Part shown: piece after piece, positions 13,220 through 22,800 of the stretch
Layout: each line of letters opens with the position of its first letter
Position numbering within the stretch: position 1 is the first letter of the stretch
Assembly: GCA_023396065.1 (NCBI GenBank)
Contig: JAEWXF010000017.1
Coordinates: 1-26,901 of the forward strand
Direction of reading: 5' to 3'
DNA: 26,901 nt
Origin: Methanobacteriota archaeon
GTDB lineage: Archaea > Halobacteriota > Methanomicrobia > Methanomicrobiales > Methanocorpusculaceae
Position numbers and translations under genes: made by a program
The notes under the pieces: generated by a model
Databases searched by the model: none
Told to the model about the DNA's origin: nothing
What the model saw: the letters and a program-made list of their open reading frames with translations, nothing else

Positions 13220-14086
13220 TCACCGATACTTCAGGTACTCCAGAAACCGCTTCACCGCAAGTGACGCGGTTTTTGTATTTCGCAGTGCAATCCCTATATT
13301 GCGGAACGCGGGTACATCCAGTTCCTTTACCACAATCCTATATGGAACCCGCTGTAAAATCAGCTGCGGCAGAATACTGATGCCAAGCCCGCTCTCGACC
13401 ATCGACATAATCGCATAATCATCCCATGTTGTGAAATGCACCTTCGGTGCCAGATGATTTCTCTCAAAGATTTCTGATACCTCGGCTTTTGCCCCTTTTT
13501 CCAGAAGCATAAACGGATCGTCGCAGAGTGCCTGAACCGGGAACCGCTCGCAGTCTGCCAGCCGGTGATTTTCCGGCAGAATTACCCGCAGATGATCCTG
13601 TTCGAGAAAGATTGTCTCCAGATCCGGATGGGTCGGGAGGCGGAGAAAACCGCAGTCCACGCGGCCTTCCAGAATCCATCGTTCAATCTCGGTGTAGTCT
13701 CCGAGCAGCAGTTCGTAGTCAATATTCGGATAATCCATCTGGAACTCTTTGATAATGTTCGGCAGCCAGTGGGTTGCGACGCTTGAAAATGTTCCAATGC
13801 GGATGAGACCGGTCTCCAGTCCGTTCAATTCGTCCACCTGCATCTGGAGTTTCCGGTATTCCTCACAGACACGCTTTGCGTGCGGCAGAAGCTTCAGTCC
13901 TTCGGGGGTAAGCCGCACGCCTGCGCGGTTTCGTTCGAGCAGTGAGACCTTCCATTCGGTTTCGAGGTCATGGATCATCCGGCTGATTCCCGACTGGGAA
14001 CATCCGAGTGCTTCGGCAGCCTTTGTAAAGCTGCCGTACTCCACGGTTTTGATGAAAGCCTGATATTTCTGAATATTCATATCCAT
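13220..14086 (-). CDS. LysR-type transcriptional regulator (288 aa)
   Basis: The N-terminal winged HTH is clear: YQAFIKTVEYGSFTKAAEAL, then GCSQSGISRMIHDLE (residues about 8-42). A linker helix and a two-lobed periplasmic-binding-like effector domain fill the rest. The length is normal for the family. It diverges from the EamA transporter gene at 14186 and most likely regulates it, as LysR regulators usually control the divergent neighbour. An ATATTG-N4-CAATAT palindrome between them fits a T-N11-A site. An alternative start is the second Met (MNIQKY). LysR genes are mainly bacterial, so the regulator-transporter pair may have been acquired, although such genes occur in many methanogens. Confidence 0.92.
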   Translation of the reverse strand: MDMNIQKYQAFIKTVEYGSFTKAAEALGCSQSGISRMIHDLETEWKVSLLERNRAGVRLTPEGLKLLPHAKRVCEEYRKLQMQVDELNGLETGLIRIGTFSSVATHWLPNIIKEFQMDYPNIDYELLLGDYTEIERWILEGRVDCGFLRLPTHPDLETIFLEQDHLRVILPENHRLADCERFPVQALCDDPFMLLEKGAKAEVSEIFERNHLAPKVHFTTWDDYAIMSMVESGLGISILPQLILQRVPYRIVVKELDVPAFRNIGIALRNTKTASLAVKRFLEYLKYR

Positions 14087-14111
14087 ACGGTTTTCGCCAC
14101 CAATATATCTG

Positions 14112-14127
14112 ATATTGTAATCAATAT
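14112..14127. promoter_or_regulatory. LysR-type operator
   Basis: ATATTG (14112-14117) faces CAATAT (14122-14127) across TAAT. This inverted repeat of the T-N11-A kind lies in the 99-bp gap between the divergent LysR and EamA genes. It sits 27 bases upstream of the transporter's TATA box, a typical activator position. Confidence 0.55.
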
Positions 14128-14153
14128 GTGATAAAACATTCGTTTTTATAATA

Positions 14154-14162
14154 TTTAAATAA
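14154..14162 (+). promoter_or_regulatory. TATA box of the EamA transporter gene
   Basis: TTTAAATAA within TATTTAAATAATCG lies about 24-32 bases before ATG 14186. This is the right distance for an archaeal TATA box driving a leaderless or nearly leaderless transcript. Confidence 0.6.
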
Positions 14163-14185
14163 TCGGGCAGTTATATATGTGATGG

Positions 14186-15058
14186 ATGAACGGAGCCTAC
14201 GCCGCGTATGTCATTTCTCTGATCTTATTCGGTTTAAACGGAGTTGTGGCAAGTTACATCTCTCTTCCGAGCGATGAGATTGTGTTTCTGCGGACACTTA
14301 CCGGCAGTGTTGTCCTGCTTGCGGTCTTTCTTGCTCTGCGGGAAAAGTTCACGTTCCGTCAGTACCGGCGGGATTTTTTCTTTGTTGCCGCCTCTGGCGT
14401 TGCGATGGGGGCAAGCTGGATATTTTTGTATGAGGCGTATCAGCTGATCGGCGTGAGCATCTCCTCTCTTGCCTACTACTGCGGTCCGGTAATCGTTCTG
14501 TTGTTTGCGCCGGTTTTGTTTCGCGAGAAACTGACCTGGGCAGGCATTGTGAGTTTTGTGGTCGTGCTGTCCGGGACGTTTTTTGTGAACGGGGATATTC
14601 TACTTACCGGGGACAACGGCTGGGGACTGTTCTGCGGGGCTATGTCTGCGGTGATGCATGCGGCGATGGTGATCTGTACGAAAAAGGCTGTCCGGATCGG
14701 CGGACTGGAGAATGCAACGTGGCAGCTGATCTTCAGTTTTCTGGCGGTGGCAGTGTTTATGGTATGTGCCGGAAAACCGCTCACGTTTGAGATTGCCGCG
14801 GAGGACTGGCTGCCGATTCTGATCCTCGGCGTGTTCAGTACAGGTATCTGCTGTTATCTGTATTTTTCTTCGATTGTCCGTCTGCCGATTCAGACGGTGT
14901 CTATCTGCGGATATCTTGAGCCGTTGTCGGCGGTGGTGTTCTCGGTTCTGCTGCTTGGAGAGGTGATGCTGCCGCTCCAGATCTTCGGTGCTGTCTTGAT
15001 TCTCGTGGGTGCCGTCTTTGGGGAGATGTATGCCTGCCGCCAAGGTCTGAAATCCTGA
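14186..15058 (+). CDS. DMT superfamily transporter, EamA family (290 aa)
   Basis: Ten hydrophobic segments in two similar halves are visible, the standard layout of EamA (RhaT/YdcZ-like) drug/metabolite transporters. Family-type signatures include FLRTLTGSVVLLAVFLAL in the first half. In the second half, the end of the second EamA unit carries YLEPLSAVVFSVLLLGE. Members move amino acids, sugars or other metabolites across the cytoplasmic membrane, usually outwards; the substrate is not known. The start is set by the TATA box at 14154-14162. It is transcribed divergently from the LysR gene that probably controls it. Confidence 0.9.
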   Translation: MNGAYAAYVISLILFGLNGVVASYISLPSDEIVFLRTLTGSVVLLAVFLALREKFTFRQYRRDFFFVAASGVAMGASWIFLYEAYQLIGVSISSLAYYCGPVIVLLFAPVLFREKLTWAGIVSFVVVLSGTFFVNGDILLTGDNGWGLFCGAMSAVMHAAMVICTKKAVRIGGLENATWQLIFSFLAVAVFMVCAGKPLTFEIAAEDWLPILILGVFSTGICCYLYFSSIVRLPIQTVSICGYLEPLSAVVFSVLLLGEVMLPLQIFGAVLILVGAVFGEMYACRQGLKS

Positions 15059-15192
15059 ATCTTATCTATTTTTCGTCTGTATTCCGCCAAAATCTTATTT
15101 TTCCGTCGATCTGAAGTTCTGCGGGACATCTCAAATATAGTCCCATCACAATCTATAACCCCCGCCCCGCGAAATATGTACCCAGGAGGAAC

Positions 15193-15226
15193 GCCGGGCA
15201 GTATACGAATATCGGGAAAGCCCGGC
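15193..15226 (+). promoter_or_regulatory. GC-rich stem-loop in the leader of the flavodoxin-ferredoxin gene
   Basis: GCCGGGC (15193-15199) pairs perfectly with GCCCGGC (15220-15226). An AGGAGG lies just before the stem (15184-15189) and the start codon just after it (15239). The GATCACC before the start could also pair with the purine-rich stretch. A structure that changes the distance between AGGAGG and the ATG is possible. This is inference from sequence only. Confidence 0.35.
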
Positions 15227-15238
15227 AGATCACCACCC

Positions 15239-16057
15239 ATGAAAACAATACTCTACTACTTTACCGGAACAGGCAACAGTCTCGCTGTTGCCAGGGCCAT
15301 AGCCGACCGGCTGCCGGACACCGAACTCTCCCCTATCCCCATGCATCTCCTCAACGGGGAAAAAGTTCATGCGCCCGCTGACGCAAACATCGGCATTGTC
15401 TATCCCCTCTATGCCATGGGCCTCCCGAAGATCGTTGTCAGATTCTTTGGTATCCTCAATCTCTCCGAAGCAGGTTATGTCTTCTCCGTCGTCACCGAAG
15501 GAGGGACATACGGCTCTCCCACGAACCAGATAGCCGCCCTCACCAAACAAAGCGGTCATGACCTCAACGCTGCTTGGTGGATTCAGATGCCAAACAACTA
15601 CATCCCCCTCTCAGGTCCGCCTGCAAAAGACACACAAAAAATCATCCGTGAAGACGCACTCAGAAAGGTCGCCGTTCTTGTTGAAGCAGTGAACAAACGC
15701 TCACCCCGGTATATTGACTTCAACCTTACCGGAAAACTCCTCAGAATGATTCTGTATAAGGGCTTTATCGGCAGAATTTCGGAGTTCGACAAAAAATTCG
15801 TCGTCAGTACGAACTGTAACGGATGTCAGATCTGCGTCTCCGTCTGTCCGGTCAATAACATCCGGGCGCTGCCCAAAGGACAAAAAGAATGGCTCCACCA
15901 TTGTGAAGGTTGTCTTGCCTGCCTGCAGTTCTGTCCCGTTGAAGCCATCTCCCGCGGCGGCAAAACCGATGACCGGCCAAGATACCACCACCCGAACGTT
16001 ACCATCGCCGATATGCTTGCTCAGAAAGGCGCAGCCGAAGACGTTCACACACTATAA
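15239..16057 (+). CDS. EFR1-type protein: flavodoxin domain plus two 4Fe-4S clusters (272 aa)
   Basis: The N-terminus has the flavodoxin FMN-binding loop YFTGTGNS (residues 7-14). The C-terminus has two complete 4Fe-4S motifs: C193/C196/C199/C203 (CNGCQICVSVCP) and C222/C225/C228/C232 (CEGCLACLQFCP). This combination is the EFR1 family, common in anaerobic archaea and clostridia. It is thought to pass electrons between ferredoxin-type clusters and flavin, although the partners are unknown. I prefer ATG 15239 to the longer frame start at 15176, because the latter adds 21 Gly/Pro-rich residues before the flavodoxin strand. The gene stands alone, with the secF promoter following. Confidence 0.88.
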   Translation: MKTILYYFTGTGNSLAVARAIADRLPDTELSPIPMHLLNGEKVHAPADANIGIVYPLYAMGLPKIVVRFFGILNLSEAGYVFSVVTEGGTYGSPTNQIAALTKQSGHDLNAAWWIQMPNNYIPLSGPPAKDTQKIIREDALRKVAVLVEAVNKRSPRYIDFNLTGKLLRMILYKGFIGRISEFDKKFVVSTNCNGCQICVSVCPVNNIRALPKGQKEWLHHCEGCLACLQFCPVEAISRGGKTDDRPRYHHPNVTIADMLAQKGAAEDVHTL

Positions 16058-16130
16058 CCCTATTTTTTCGGCAGTGCTGTGGAAACAGGCATGGCTTATT
16101 ATATCCTTTGAAAATCAATATAAATAAACC

Positions 16131-17033
16131 ATGGAACTTCCCCGGTATGATATCAACAAATACGATCCCAAACGGATGATGCTCATCCCGTTTCTGATCT
16201 TTCTTGTTGCCGCGGCCATTGTCGGGTTCACCTTTGTGAACACCGGCATGCCCGTTACCCCCGGTATTGACTTTGCCGGCGGTACTGCCGTGACAATTCA
16301 CACCACCGACACTAAAGAACAGATCTCAGCATTTTACGCAGGATATCCTCTGAAATCTATCGATGAGGGTGTCGGCAGCGCCGGATATTATCTGAAATTC
16401 GGCCCGATGTCCAACGAGGATATGCTGCAGTTCAATACAGACACACTTGCCAAATATCCTGACGCGAGCATCGACCAGATTGGCGCAAACTTCGGAGCTA
16501 CCCTTCAGTCTCAGGCAATGATCGCCATTCTCTTCGCCTTTATCGGCATGGCAATTGTTGTTTTCATCGCATTCCGCAAACTTGTTCCTGCGGCCACGGT
16601 AGTCTTTGCCGGGGTTGCCGATATCACCATCACCGCCGGCGCGATGAATATCTTTGGTATAGAACTCTCCCTTGCGACCACCGCAGCGTTGCTGATGCTG
16701 ATCGGTTACTCGGTCGACAGTAACATTCTTCTGACCACCAAAGTACTCAAGCGTCAGGGGAAACTCGTCGACAAAATGGCCGGTGCGTTTCATACCGGAT
16801 TCATTATGACGACCACGACGCTTGCCGCAATTGTTGCCATGCTGATCGTCGCCGCAGTCGGTCAGGTCCCGACACTTTCCGGTATTGCCGCCGTTCTCGT
16901 GATCGGTCTTATCTGTGATATGATCTTCACCTGGGCCTTCAATGCCGGAGTTCTGCGTCTCTACATGGAAAAGGAAGAGGGGAAAAAACAGACGGCAGGA
17001 AATAAGCCGAAGATTAAGGGGGCAAAACAATGA
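16131..17033 (+). CDS. secF: Protein translocase subunit SecF
   Basis: SecF is part of the SecDF complex that helps pull secreted proteins through the Sec channel, using the ion gradient. The sequence shows a first transmembrane helix (about residues 17-36), the conserved P1-region motif GIDFAGGTAV, and five further helices. In the fourth-helix region it has LMLIGYSVDSNILL, the archaeal form of the SecF signature, and the 300-residue length fits. Start ATG 16131 follows an AT-rich box near 16098-16105 at promoter distance. The stop overlaps the secD start (ATGA), so the two are cotranscribed and probably translationally coupled. The order secF-secD, the reverse of the bacterial order, is typical of archaea. 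Confidence 0.95.
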   Translation: MELPRYDINKYDPKRMMLIPFLIFLVAAAIVGFTFVNTGMPVTPGIDFAGGTAVTIHTTDTKEQISAFYAGYPLKSIDEGVGSAGYYLKFGPMSNEDMLQFNTDTLAKYPDASIDQIGANFGATLQSQAMIAILFAFIGMAIVVFIAFRKLVPAATVVFAGVADITITAGAMNIFGIELSLATTAALLMLIGYSVDSNILLTTKVLKRQGKLVDKMAGAFHTGFIMTTTTLAAIVAMLIVAAVGQVPTLSGIAAVLVIGLICDMIFTWAFNAGVLRLYMEKEEGKKQTAGNKPKIKGAKQ

Positions 17034-18496
17034 GTGAAAAGAAAGAGTCAGGATTTCTCGCAACCGTAAAGGACTTCCGTGTCTTGGTCGTGATCATCCT
17101 CGTCATCCTTGCACTCGCTGCAATCTTCGTACCGTTCGGAGATCGGGGAGACTCCATGACCAACCTGAAGTTTGGTCTTGATCTGGACGGCGGGTCCTGG
17201 ATTCAGCTTGAGTTCCAGGCGGAGTTCGTTACCATCGGTTCCGGCGCGGACGTCAACACCGTTGCTGAAAAGATGGGCGAGATTCTGGATTGTACGGTAA
17301 CGCCGGTCGACCAGTATCATCTGGAGGTTCAGAAATCCGTGCCCGAAGCTGAACTGAGGGCAGCCGTTGAAGCTGCCGGTGCCACCTTCATCAGTTACGA
17401 AAACGGTGTGGGGTCCACGACTGCGGACACGATCAAGAGAATTCTTGAGTCCAAGGTCAACAGTCTCGGAACAAGTGACGTGAAGGTCAATACACTGGCC
17501 AACACCAATGGTGTTTCCCAGTATGTCCGCATTGAAATGGCCGGTGTCGATATGCAGACCGCTCAGGAAATTGTCGGAAAGCAGGGTCTCTTTGAGATCC
17601 GGATTGTTACTACCGGGAACGAGACTGCCCACGTCCTCTACGGAGATTCCGTTGTCGGTGTTCAGACCCCGTCCCAGAATCCGCCGGGAACCAATAACTG
17701 GGGTGTCGGGTTCAACATTGATACTGCCGGGGCAAAGGCCCTTCAGGACGCTGCCGTTCAGTATGGCGCCGTCACGAACCCGACCGCCCACAACCTCAAC
17801 ATGTATCTTGATGGCGAGGAGGTCTACAGTGCCCCGCTCTCCGCAGATCTTGCGTCCCAGATTGCGATGCACCCGGTAAACAGCCTGTATGCCGGAACCG
17901 GTGCGGGGAAAGAGGGACAGGTTCAGGCACAGGAACTGGAGATTCATCTGCGTGCCGGTGCCCTGCCGGTACAGGTTGAGATTGCCGGATCCGGTTCAAC
18001 CTCTGCTGTTCTCGGTGACTACTTCAAGATTGTCTGTCTGATTGCAGGTCTTGCCGCCCTTGCCGCAGTCGCCATTATGGTCTACCTCCGGTATCGGGTT
18101 GCTGAGATCGTCCTCCCGATGATCGCAACCAACATGGCGGAAATTATCATCCTGCTGGGTATCGCAGTGTTCATCCAGCAGCTGGATATCGCAGCGATTG
18201 CTGCATTGATAGCTGTTCTCGGAACCGGTATCGATCAGCTGGTGATCATCACCGACGAGGTCGTCCATGAAGGAAAGGTCCCGTCGCCAACGCTCTATCT
18301 GAAACGGCTTACCCGGGCGCTGGCGATCATCATGACATCGGCCGCCACGGTGGTCATTGCGATGTTCCCGCTGATTGTCATGGACCTGTCCACCCTCAAG
18401 GGTTTCGCCATCATCAGTATTCTCGGTATTCTGATCGGTGTGCTGATTACCCGGCCGGCGTACGGTAAGATCGTCATGGATATCATGGCAAAATAA
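17030..18496 (+). CDS. secD: Protein translocase subunit SecD
   Basis: SecD is the larger partner of SecF in the export motor of the cytoplasmic membrane. There is one N-terminal helix (about residues 15-35), then the motif FGLDLDGGSWIQLE. A large external P1 domain runs to about residue 320, followed by five helices, with AVLGTGIDQLVIITDE as the conserved fourth-segment signature. The length of 488 residues is within the archaeal range. The start codon lies within the end of secF (ATGA overlap). A T-run just after the stop (18506-18512) is a likely terminator. Archaeal cells lack SecA, so SecDF presumably acts on post-insertion steps; that point is family knowledge, not seen here. Confidence 0.95.
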   Translation: MSEKKESGFLATVKDFRVLVVIILVILALAAIFVPFGDRGDSMTNLKFGLDLDGGSWIQLEFQAEFVTIGSGADVNTVAEKMGEILDCTVTPVDQYHLEVQKSVPEAELRAAVEAAGATFISYENGVGSTTADTIKRILESKVNSLGTSDVKVNTLANTNGVSQYVRIEMAGVDMQTAQEIVGKQGLFEIRIVTTGNETAHVLYGDSVVGVQTPSQNPPGTNNWGVGFNIDTAGAKALQDAAVQYGAVTNPTAHNLNMYLDGEEVYSAPLSADLASQIAMHPVNSLYAGTGAGKEGQVQAQELEIHLRAGALPVQVEIAGSGSTSAVLGDYFKIVCLIAGLAALAAVAIMVYLRYRVAEIVLPMIATNMAEIIILLGIAVFIQQLDIAAIAALIAVLGTGIDQLVIITDEVVHEGKVPSPTLYLKRLTRALAIIMTSAATVVIAMFPLIVMDLSTLKGFAIISILGILIGVLITRPAYGKIVMDIMAK

Positions 18497-18503
18497 CCCT
18501 CTC

Positions 18504-18520
18504 TCTTTTTTTCTCCGTTT
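18504..18520 (+). terminator. T-rich terminator after secD
   Basis: A CTCTTTTTTTCTCC tract starts eight bases after the secD stop and is followed by further T-runs. T-rich tracts are the usual archaeal termination signal. Confidence 0.5.
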
Positions 18521-18804
18521 TCGGTCTGGCGAAAGATCCTCTTATTTCTGCCGTAAATTCTCACTGCGCGACGTTCGCGGTTTCAATGCACTGATATTTC
18601 TCCGTGATCCCGGCATTTTTTGTTTGCCGCCGCCACTCCGCCTTCGTTTTTTCAGATATTGCCTCCCAAAAATATTGTTATTTCTGTATTAATATTTATT
18701 TTTTATAAAAAATATATCTTTTAAATATTTTCACAATATTTATTGGCAAAATAACTATATTCATCAGAGATTAGCCTTATTACCTCACGGCACGGACATG
18801 TAAG
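18521..18804 (+). promoter_or_regulatory. AT-rich upstream region of the carAB operon
   Basis: The gap between secD and carA is about 308 bp. Bases 18660-18770 are extremely A/T-rich and contain several TATA-like strings (TTTTATAAAAAATATA, TTTTAAATATTTT, ATATTTATTGG). The 18521-18660 part is GC-richer and shows nothing I recognise. The true carA promoter is likely in the A/T block, giving a leader of several tens of bases before ATG 18805. No riboswitch or arginine/pyrimidine attenuator could be identified. Confidence 0.45.
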
Positions 18805-19878
18805 ATGGTACAAAACATGAAGGCGGTCTTAGGACTTGAAGACGGAACTATCATCACCGGCAGCGGCTTCGGTGTCGAAGGCACAGCAGCCGGCGAACTG
18901 GTAGTAACCCTCGTATCCAACGGATACATGGAAGCCCTCAGCGACCCGAGCACAGCCGGACAGCTCCTGATGTTCGGCTACCCGCTCGTGGGAAACTATG
19001 GCGCAAACTCCGACCAGCTCCAGAGCGGCAAGGTCCACGCAGCCGGTGCCATTGTCCGTGAACTCTGCGAGTTCCCGAAGCACGAACCAACTCTTGGTCA
19101 GTACTTCGAAGAAAACGGACTCCTGGGAATTGAGGGAGTCGACACCCGTATGCTCACCATCAAACTCAGAGAGCAGGGTGTCATGCGTGCGGCACTCCTG
19201 ACCGGTTCTGACGATGGACATGAAGCAGTCCGCCTCGCCCAGAACGCCCCCGTGCAGGAAACCCGGGAACTCATTCCGGATGTCACCTGCACGGAAGCCT
19301 ATCATATTCCGGGTACCGGCAAAAAGATTGCCGTGCTCGATCTAGGATGCAGAAAATCCATTCTGCAGAGCCTGCACAACCGTGGTGCAGATCTCTACAT
19401 CTACCCCTACGGAACCCCGGCTGATGTCATTCTCGCGGAAAATCCCCAGGCACTTTTCCTCACCAACGGTCCCGGTTACCCGTTCGCCGCACCAAAAGCT
19501 GTTGCAGCCGTCAAAAATATTCTCGGCACCATCCCGGTACAGGGTGTCTGCATGGGAACCGAAATCATCGCCGCAGCACTCGGCGGTGAAGTCGAAAAAC
19601 TCAGACTCGGTCACCGCGGCGCAAGCCAGCCGGTCAGGTTCTCCGACGGCTCGGTTGCCGTCACTTATCAGGGCCACGGCTACGCCGTAATCGGCGACAG
19701 CCTCCCCGAAGGATGCGAAGTATCCTGCATCAACGTAAACGACCAGACCGTCGAAGGATTCGTCAACAACGACCTCGGCATCTACTGCGTACAGTTCCAC
19801 CCCGAACACGATGCGGTTCACGATGGAGCGGAAAAACCAATTTACGACATCATGTACAGAGGAATCCCCGATGCCTAA
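18805..19878 (+). CDS. carA: Carbamoyl phosphate synthetase small (glutaminase) subunit
   Basis: CarA releases ammonia from glutamine and passes it to CarB to make carbamoyl phosphate for arginine and pyrimidine synthesis. The N-terminal domain is typical (MKAVLGLEDGTIITGSGFGV, and later NGLLGIEGVDTRMLTIKLRE). The C-terminal class I amidotransferase domain has LTNGPGYP, the nucleophile region QGVCMGTEI and the His-Glu pair in CVQFHPEHD. The catalytic Cys, His and Glu are present. The elbow normally reads C-L-G-H-Q; here it is CMGTE, so two substrate-side residues differ. HHGANHP-like and QNH-like loops are also altered (HRGASQP, YQGHGYAV). The start may be ATG 18805 or ATG 18817 (MKAVLGL); the latter matches the family better. 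The gene overlaps carB by eight bases. Confidence 0.93.
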   Translation: MVQNMKAVLGLEDGTIITGSGFGVEGTAAGELVVTLVSNGYMEALSDPSTAGQLLMFGYPLVGNYGANSDQLQSGKVHAAGAIVRELCEFPKHEPTLGQYFEENGLLGIEGVDTRMLTIKLREQGVMRAALLTGSDDGHEAVRLAQNAPVQETRELIPDVTCTEAYHIPGTGKKIAVLDLGCRKSILQSLHNRGADLYIYPYGTPADVILAENPQALFLTNGPGYPFAAPKAVAAVKNILGTIPVQGVCMGTEIIAAALGGEVEKLRLGHRGASQPVRFSDGSVAVTYQGHGYAVIGDSLPEGCEVSCINVNDQTVEGFVNNDLGIYCVQFHPEHDAVHDGAEKPIYDIMYRGIPDA

Positions 19879-22800
19879 AAACCCAACACTCAAAAAAGTC
19901 CTCTTAATCGGATCAGGACCGATCCAGATCGGTCAGGCAGCAGAGTTTGACTACGCAGGCAGTCAGGCGTGTAAGGCTGTCCGCGAAGAAGGTATCGAAG
20001 TCGTCCTCGTGAACTCCAACCCGGCAACCATTCAGACCGATCCCGAGACTGCCGACAAAGTCTATGTCGAACCCTTAAAGGCAGAGATCATTGCCGAGAT
20101 CATTAAAAAGGAAAAACCCGACGGTATTCTCTCCGGTATGGGTGGTCAGACCGGTCTCAACCTCACCGCGGAACTCTATGAGATGGGTGCCCTTGAAGGT
20201 GTTCAGATTCTCGGGACCCCGCTTGAGGCAATCTATCATGGTGAAGACCGTGAGATGTTCAAAAATCTCATGCTGGAGATCGGCGAGCCGGTTCCAAAAA
20301 GTTTCATCTTAACCAAGATAGAGCAGCTTGACGAAGCATACGAAACCGTCGGCCTTCCGGCAATTATCCGTCCCGCATACACCCTCGGCGGCAGCGGCGG
20401 AGGAGTTGCAACCACACGCGACGAACTCAGGAAAATTGTTGAGCACGGTCTCACCAAGTCCCGTGTCCATCAGGTCTTAATCGAAGAGTCCGTCAAAGGC
20501 TGGAACGAGATTGAGTTCGAGGTTATGCGGGATGCAGGCGACACCTGTATCATCATCTGCGGTATGGAAAACGTCGACCCCATGGGCGTCCACACCGGCG
20601 AGTCCGTCGTGGTTGCACCGATTCTCACCCTCACTGCGGACCAGTTCGGCATCATGCGCAGGGCCGCGATCAAAATCATCCGGGCACTCAACGTTCAGGG
20701 AGGCTGCAACATCCAGTTCGCCTTCAACAACGGTGACTACCGGGTCATTGAAGTCAACCCGCGTGTCTCCCGGTCTTCTGCCCTCGCCTCCAAGGCAACG
20801 GGTTACCCGATTGCCCGTGTCGCAGCAAAGGTTGCAATCGGTCTGCGCCTCGACGAGATCATGAACACCGTTACCGGCACGACTCCGGCATGCTTTGAAC
20901 CGTCCGTCGACTATGTCGTCGTCAAAGTTGCCCGCTGGCCGTTTGACAAGTTCAAGACCGCGGACAGAACGCTCACCACTGCGATGAAGTCCACCGGTGA
21001 GGTCATGGCAATCGGCAGAACCGTTGAAGAGGGATTCAAGAAAGCACTCCGTTCGCTTGATACCGATATCTACCACCACACGGACTTAAACGAGATCAAA
21101 ATGATCCTCTCCCGGCCGACCGACGAGCGGTTCCCGACGCTGTTCGATGCATTCCGCCTCGGCATGACCGTCGACGATGTGTATAACCTCACCCAGATCG
21201 AACCGTTCTTCCTGGAGAAAATTCAGCATGTCGTTGACATTGAACTCGAACTCCGCGAGCACCCGACCGAGGAACTGGTCAAGACCGCGAAGAAGTTCGG
21301 CTTCTCCAACGCGGAAATCCGTGAACTCACCGGCTGGAACATCTACAAGATTGAGAGCCTCGTCGGCCTTCCGACTTACAAGATGGTCGATACCTGTGCT
21401 GCAGAGTTCCCGGCAAAGACGCCGTACTACTACTCCACCTGGGAGCAGGAGTGCGAACTGAAAAGTACGCCGAACAAGAAAGTTCTCATCCTCGGTTCCG
21501 GTGCAATCCGTATCGGTCAGGGTATCGAGTTCGATTACTGTACGGTGCACGCAGTCAAGTCCCTGCGGGAAGAGGGCATCGAAGTCCACATCTTAAACAA
21601 CAACCCGGAGACCGTCTCCACTGACTTCGATACCTCCGACCGGCTCTACTTTGAACCGATGCAGCTTGAAGACGTCGTGAACATTCTCCGGAAAGGTGAC
21701 TACGACGGTGTTATGGTGCAGTTCGGCGGTCAGAACTCCGTCAATCTCGCTATCCCGATTCAGGAGGAGATCAAACTCTTCGGTCTCAAGACGAAGGTAC
21801 TGGGTACCAGCCCGGACAACATGGATGTGGCCGAGGACAGAAACCGGTTCAGTGTTCTGCTGGAGAAGGATACCATTCCGTCGCCGGCAAACGGTTCCGC
21901 ATACTCCGAGAAGGAAGCCTACGAGATTGCGAAGAGAATCGGTTACCCGGTCCTCGTCCGGCCGAGTTATGTTCTCGGTGGCCGTGCAATGGAACTCGTC
22001 CACGATGAACTTGAACTGCAGACCTACATCAAGGAAGCAGTCCGTGTCTCCAACACCCACCCGGTGTTAATCGACCGGTACCTTGACAATGCAACCGAAC
22101 TGGATGTGGATGCGGTCTCCGACGGAACGGATGTTCTTATCGGCGGTATTATGGAACACATTGAAGAGGCCGGTGTTCACTCCGGCGACTCGGCCTGTGT
22201 GATTCCGACCCAGACGCTGACGCCTGAGCAGATTTCAACCGTCAAGGACTACACGCGAAAGATTGCCCTCTCGCTTGGGGTGATCGGTCTGATCAATATC
22301 CAGTATGCCATCCACAACGGGACGGTCTATGTGCTTGAGGCGAACCCGCGTGCCAGCAGAACGGTTCCGTTCGTTTCCAAGGCAACCGGTCTGCCGCTCG
22401 CAAAGATTGCGGCAAAGGTCATGCTCGGCATGAAGCTTGCCGACCTTGGCTATCAGGAGAAGGAGATCAGTCATGTCGCCGTCAAGGAAGTTCTGCTGCC
22501 GTTTTCCCGGCTGCCGGGTGTTGACCCGATTCTCGGCCCGGAGATGAAGTCCACCGGTGAAGTGATCGGTATCGACTATGACTTCGGCCGCGCCTTCTAC
22601 AAGGCAAGCCAGGCTGCGGACAACAAGCTTCCTCTGGAAGGAAACGTGTTCATCTCTGTAACCGACGAGCAGAAAGAGGCTATCCTCCCGATTGCCCGGA
22701 AACTTGCTGACCTCGGTTTCAATCTCTACGGAACGGAAGGGACGGTCAAGTTCATGGAGCAGCACGATATCAGGATGAATCTGGTCAGAAAGGTGCAGGA

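Noticed and set aside
16326..17063. Long minus-strand frames opposite secF, secD, carA and carB
   Set aside because: They are mirror frames of highly conserved genes, produced by the codon bias of the sense strand.
19811..19870. 20-codon upstream extension of carB
   Set aside because: These codons lie inside carA in another frame; the family start MPKNPTLKKVLLIGSG fits ATG 19871.
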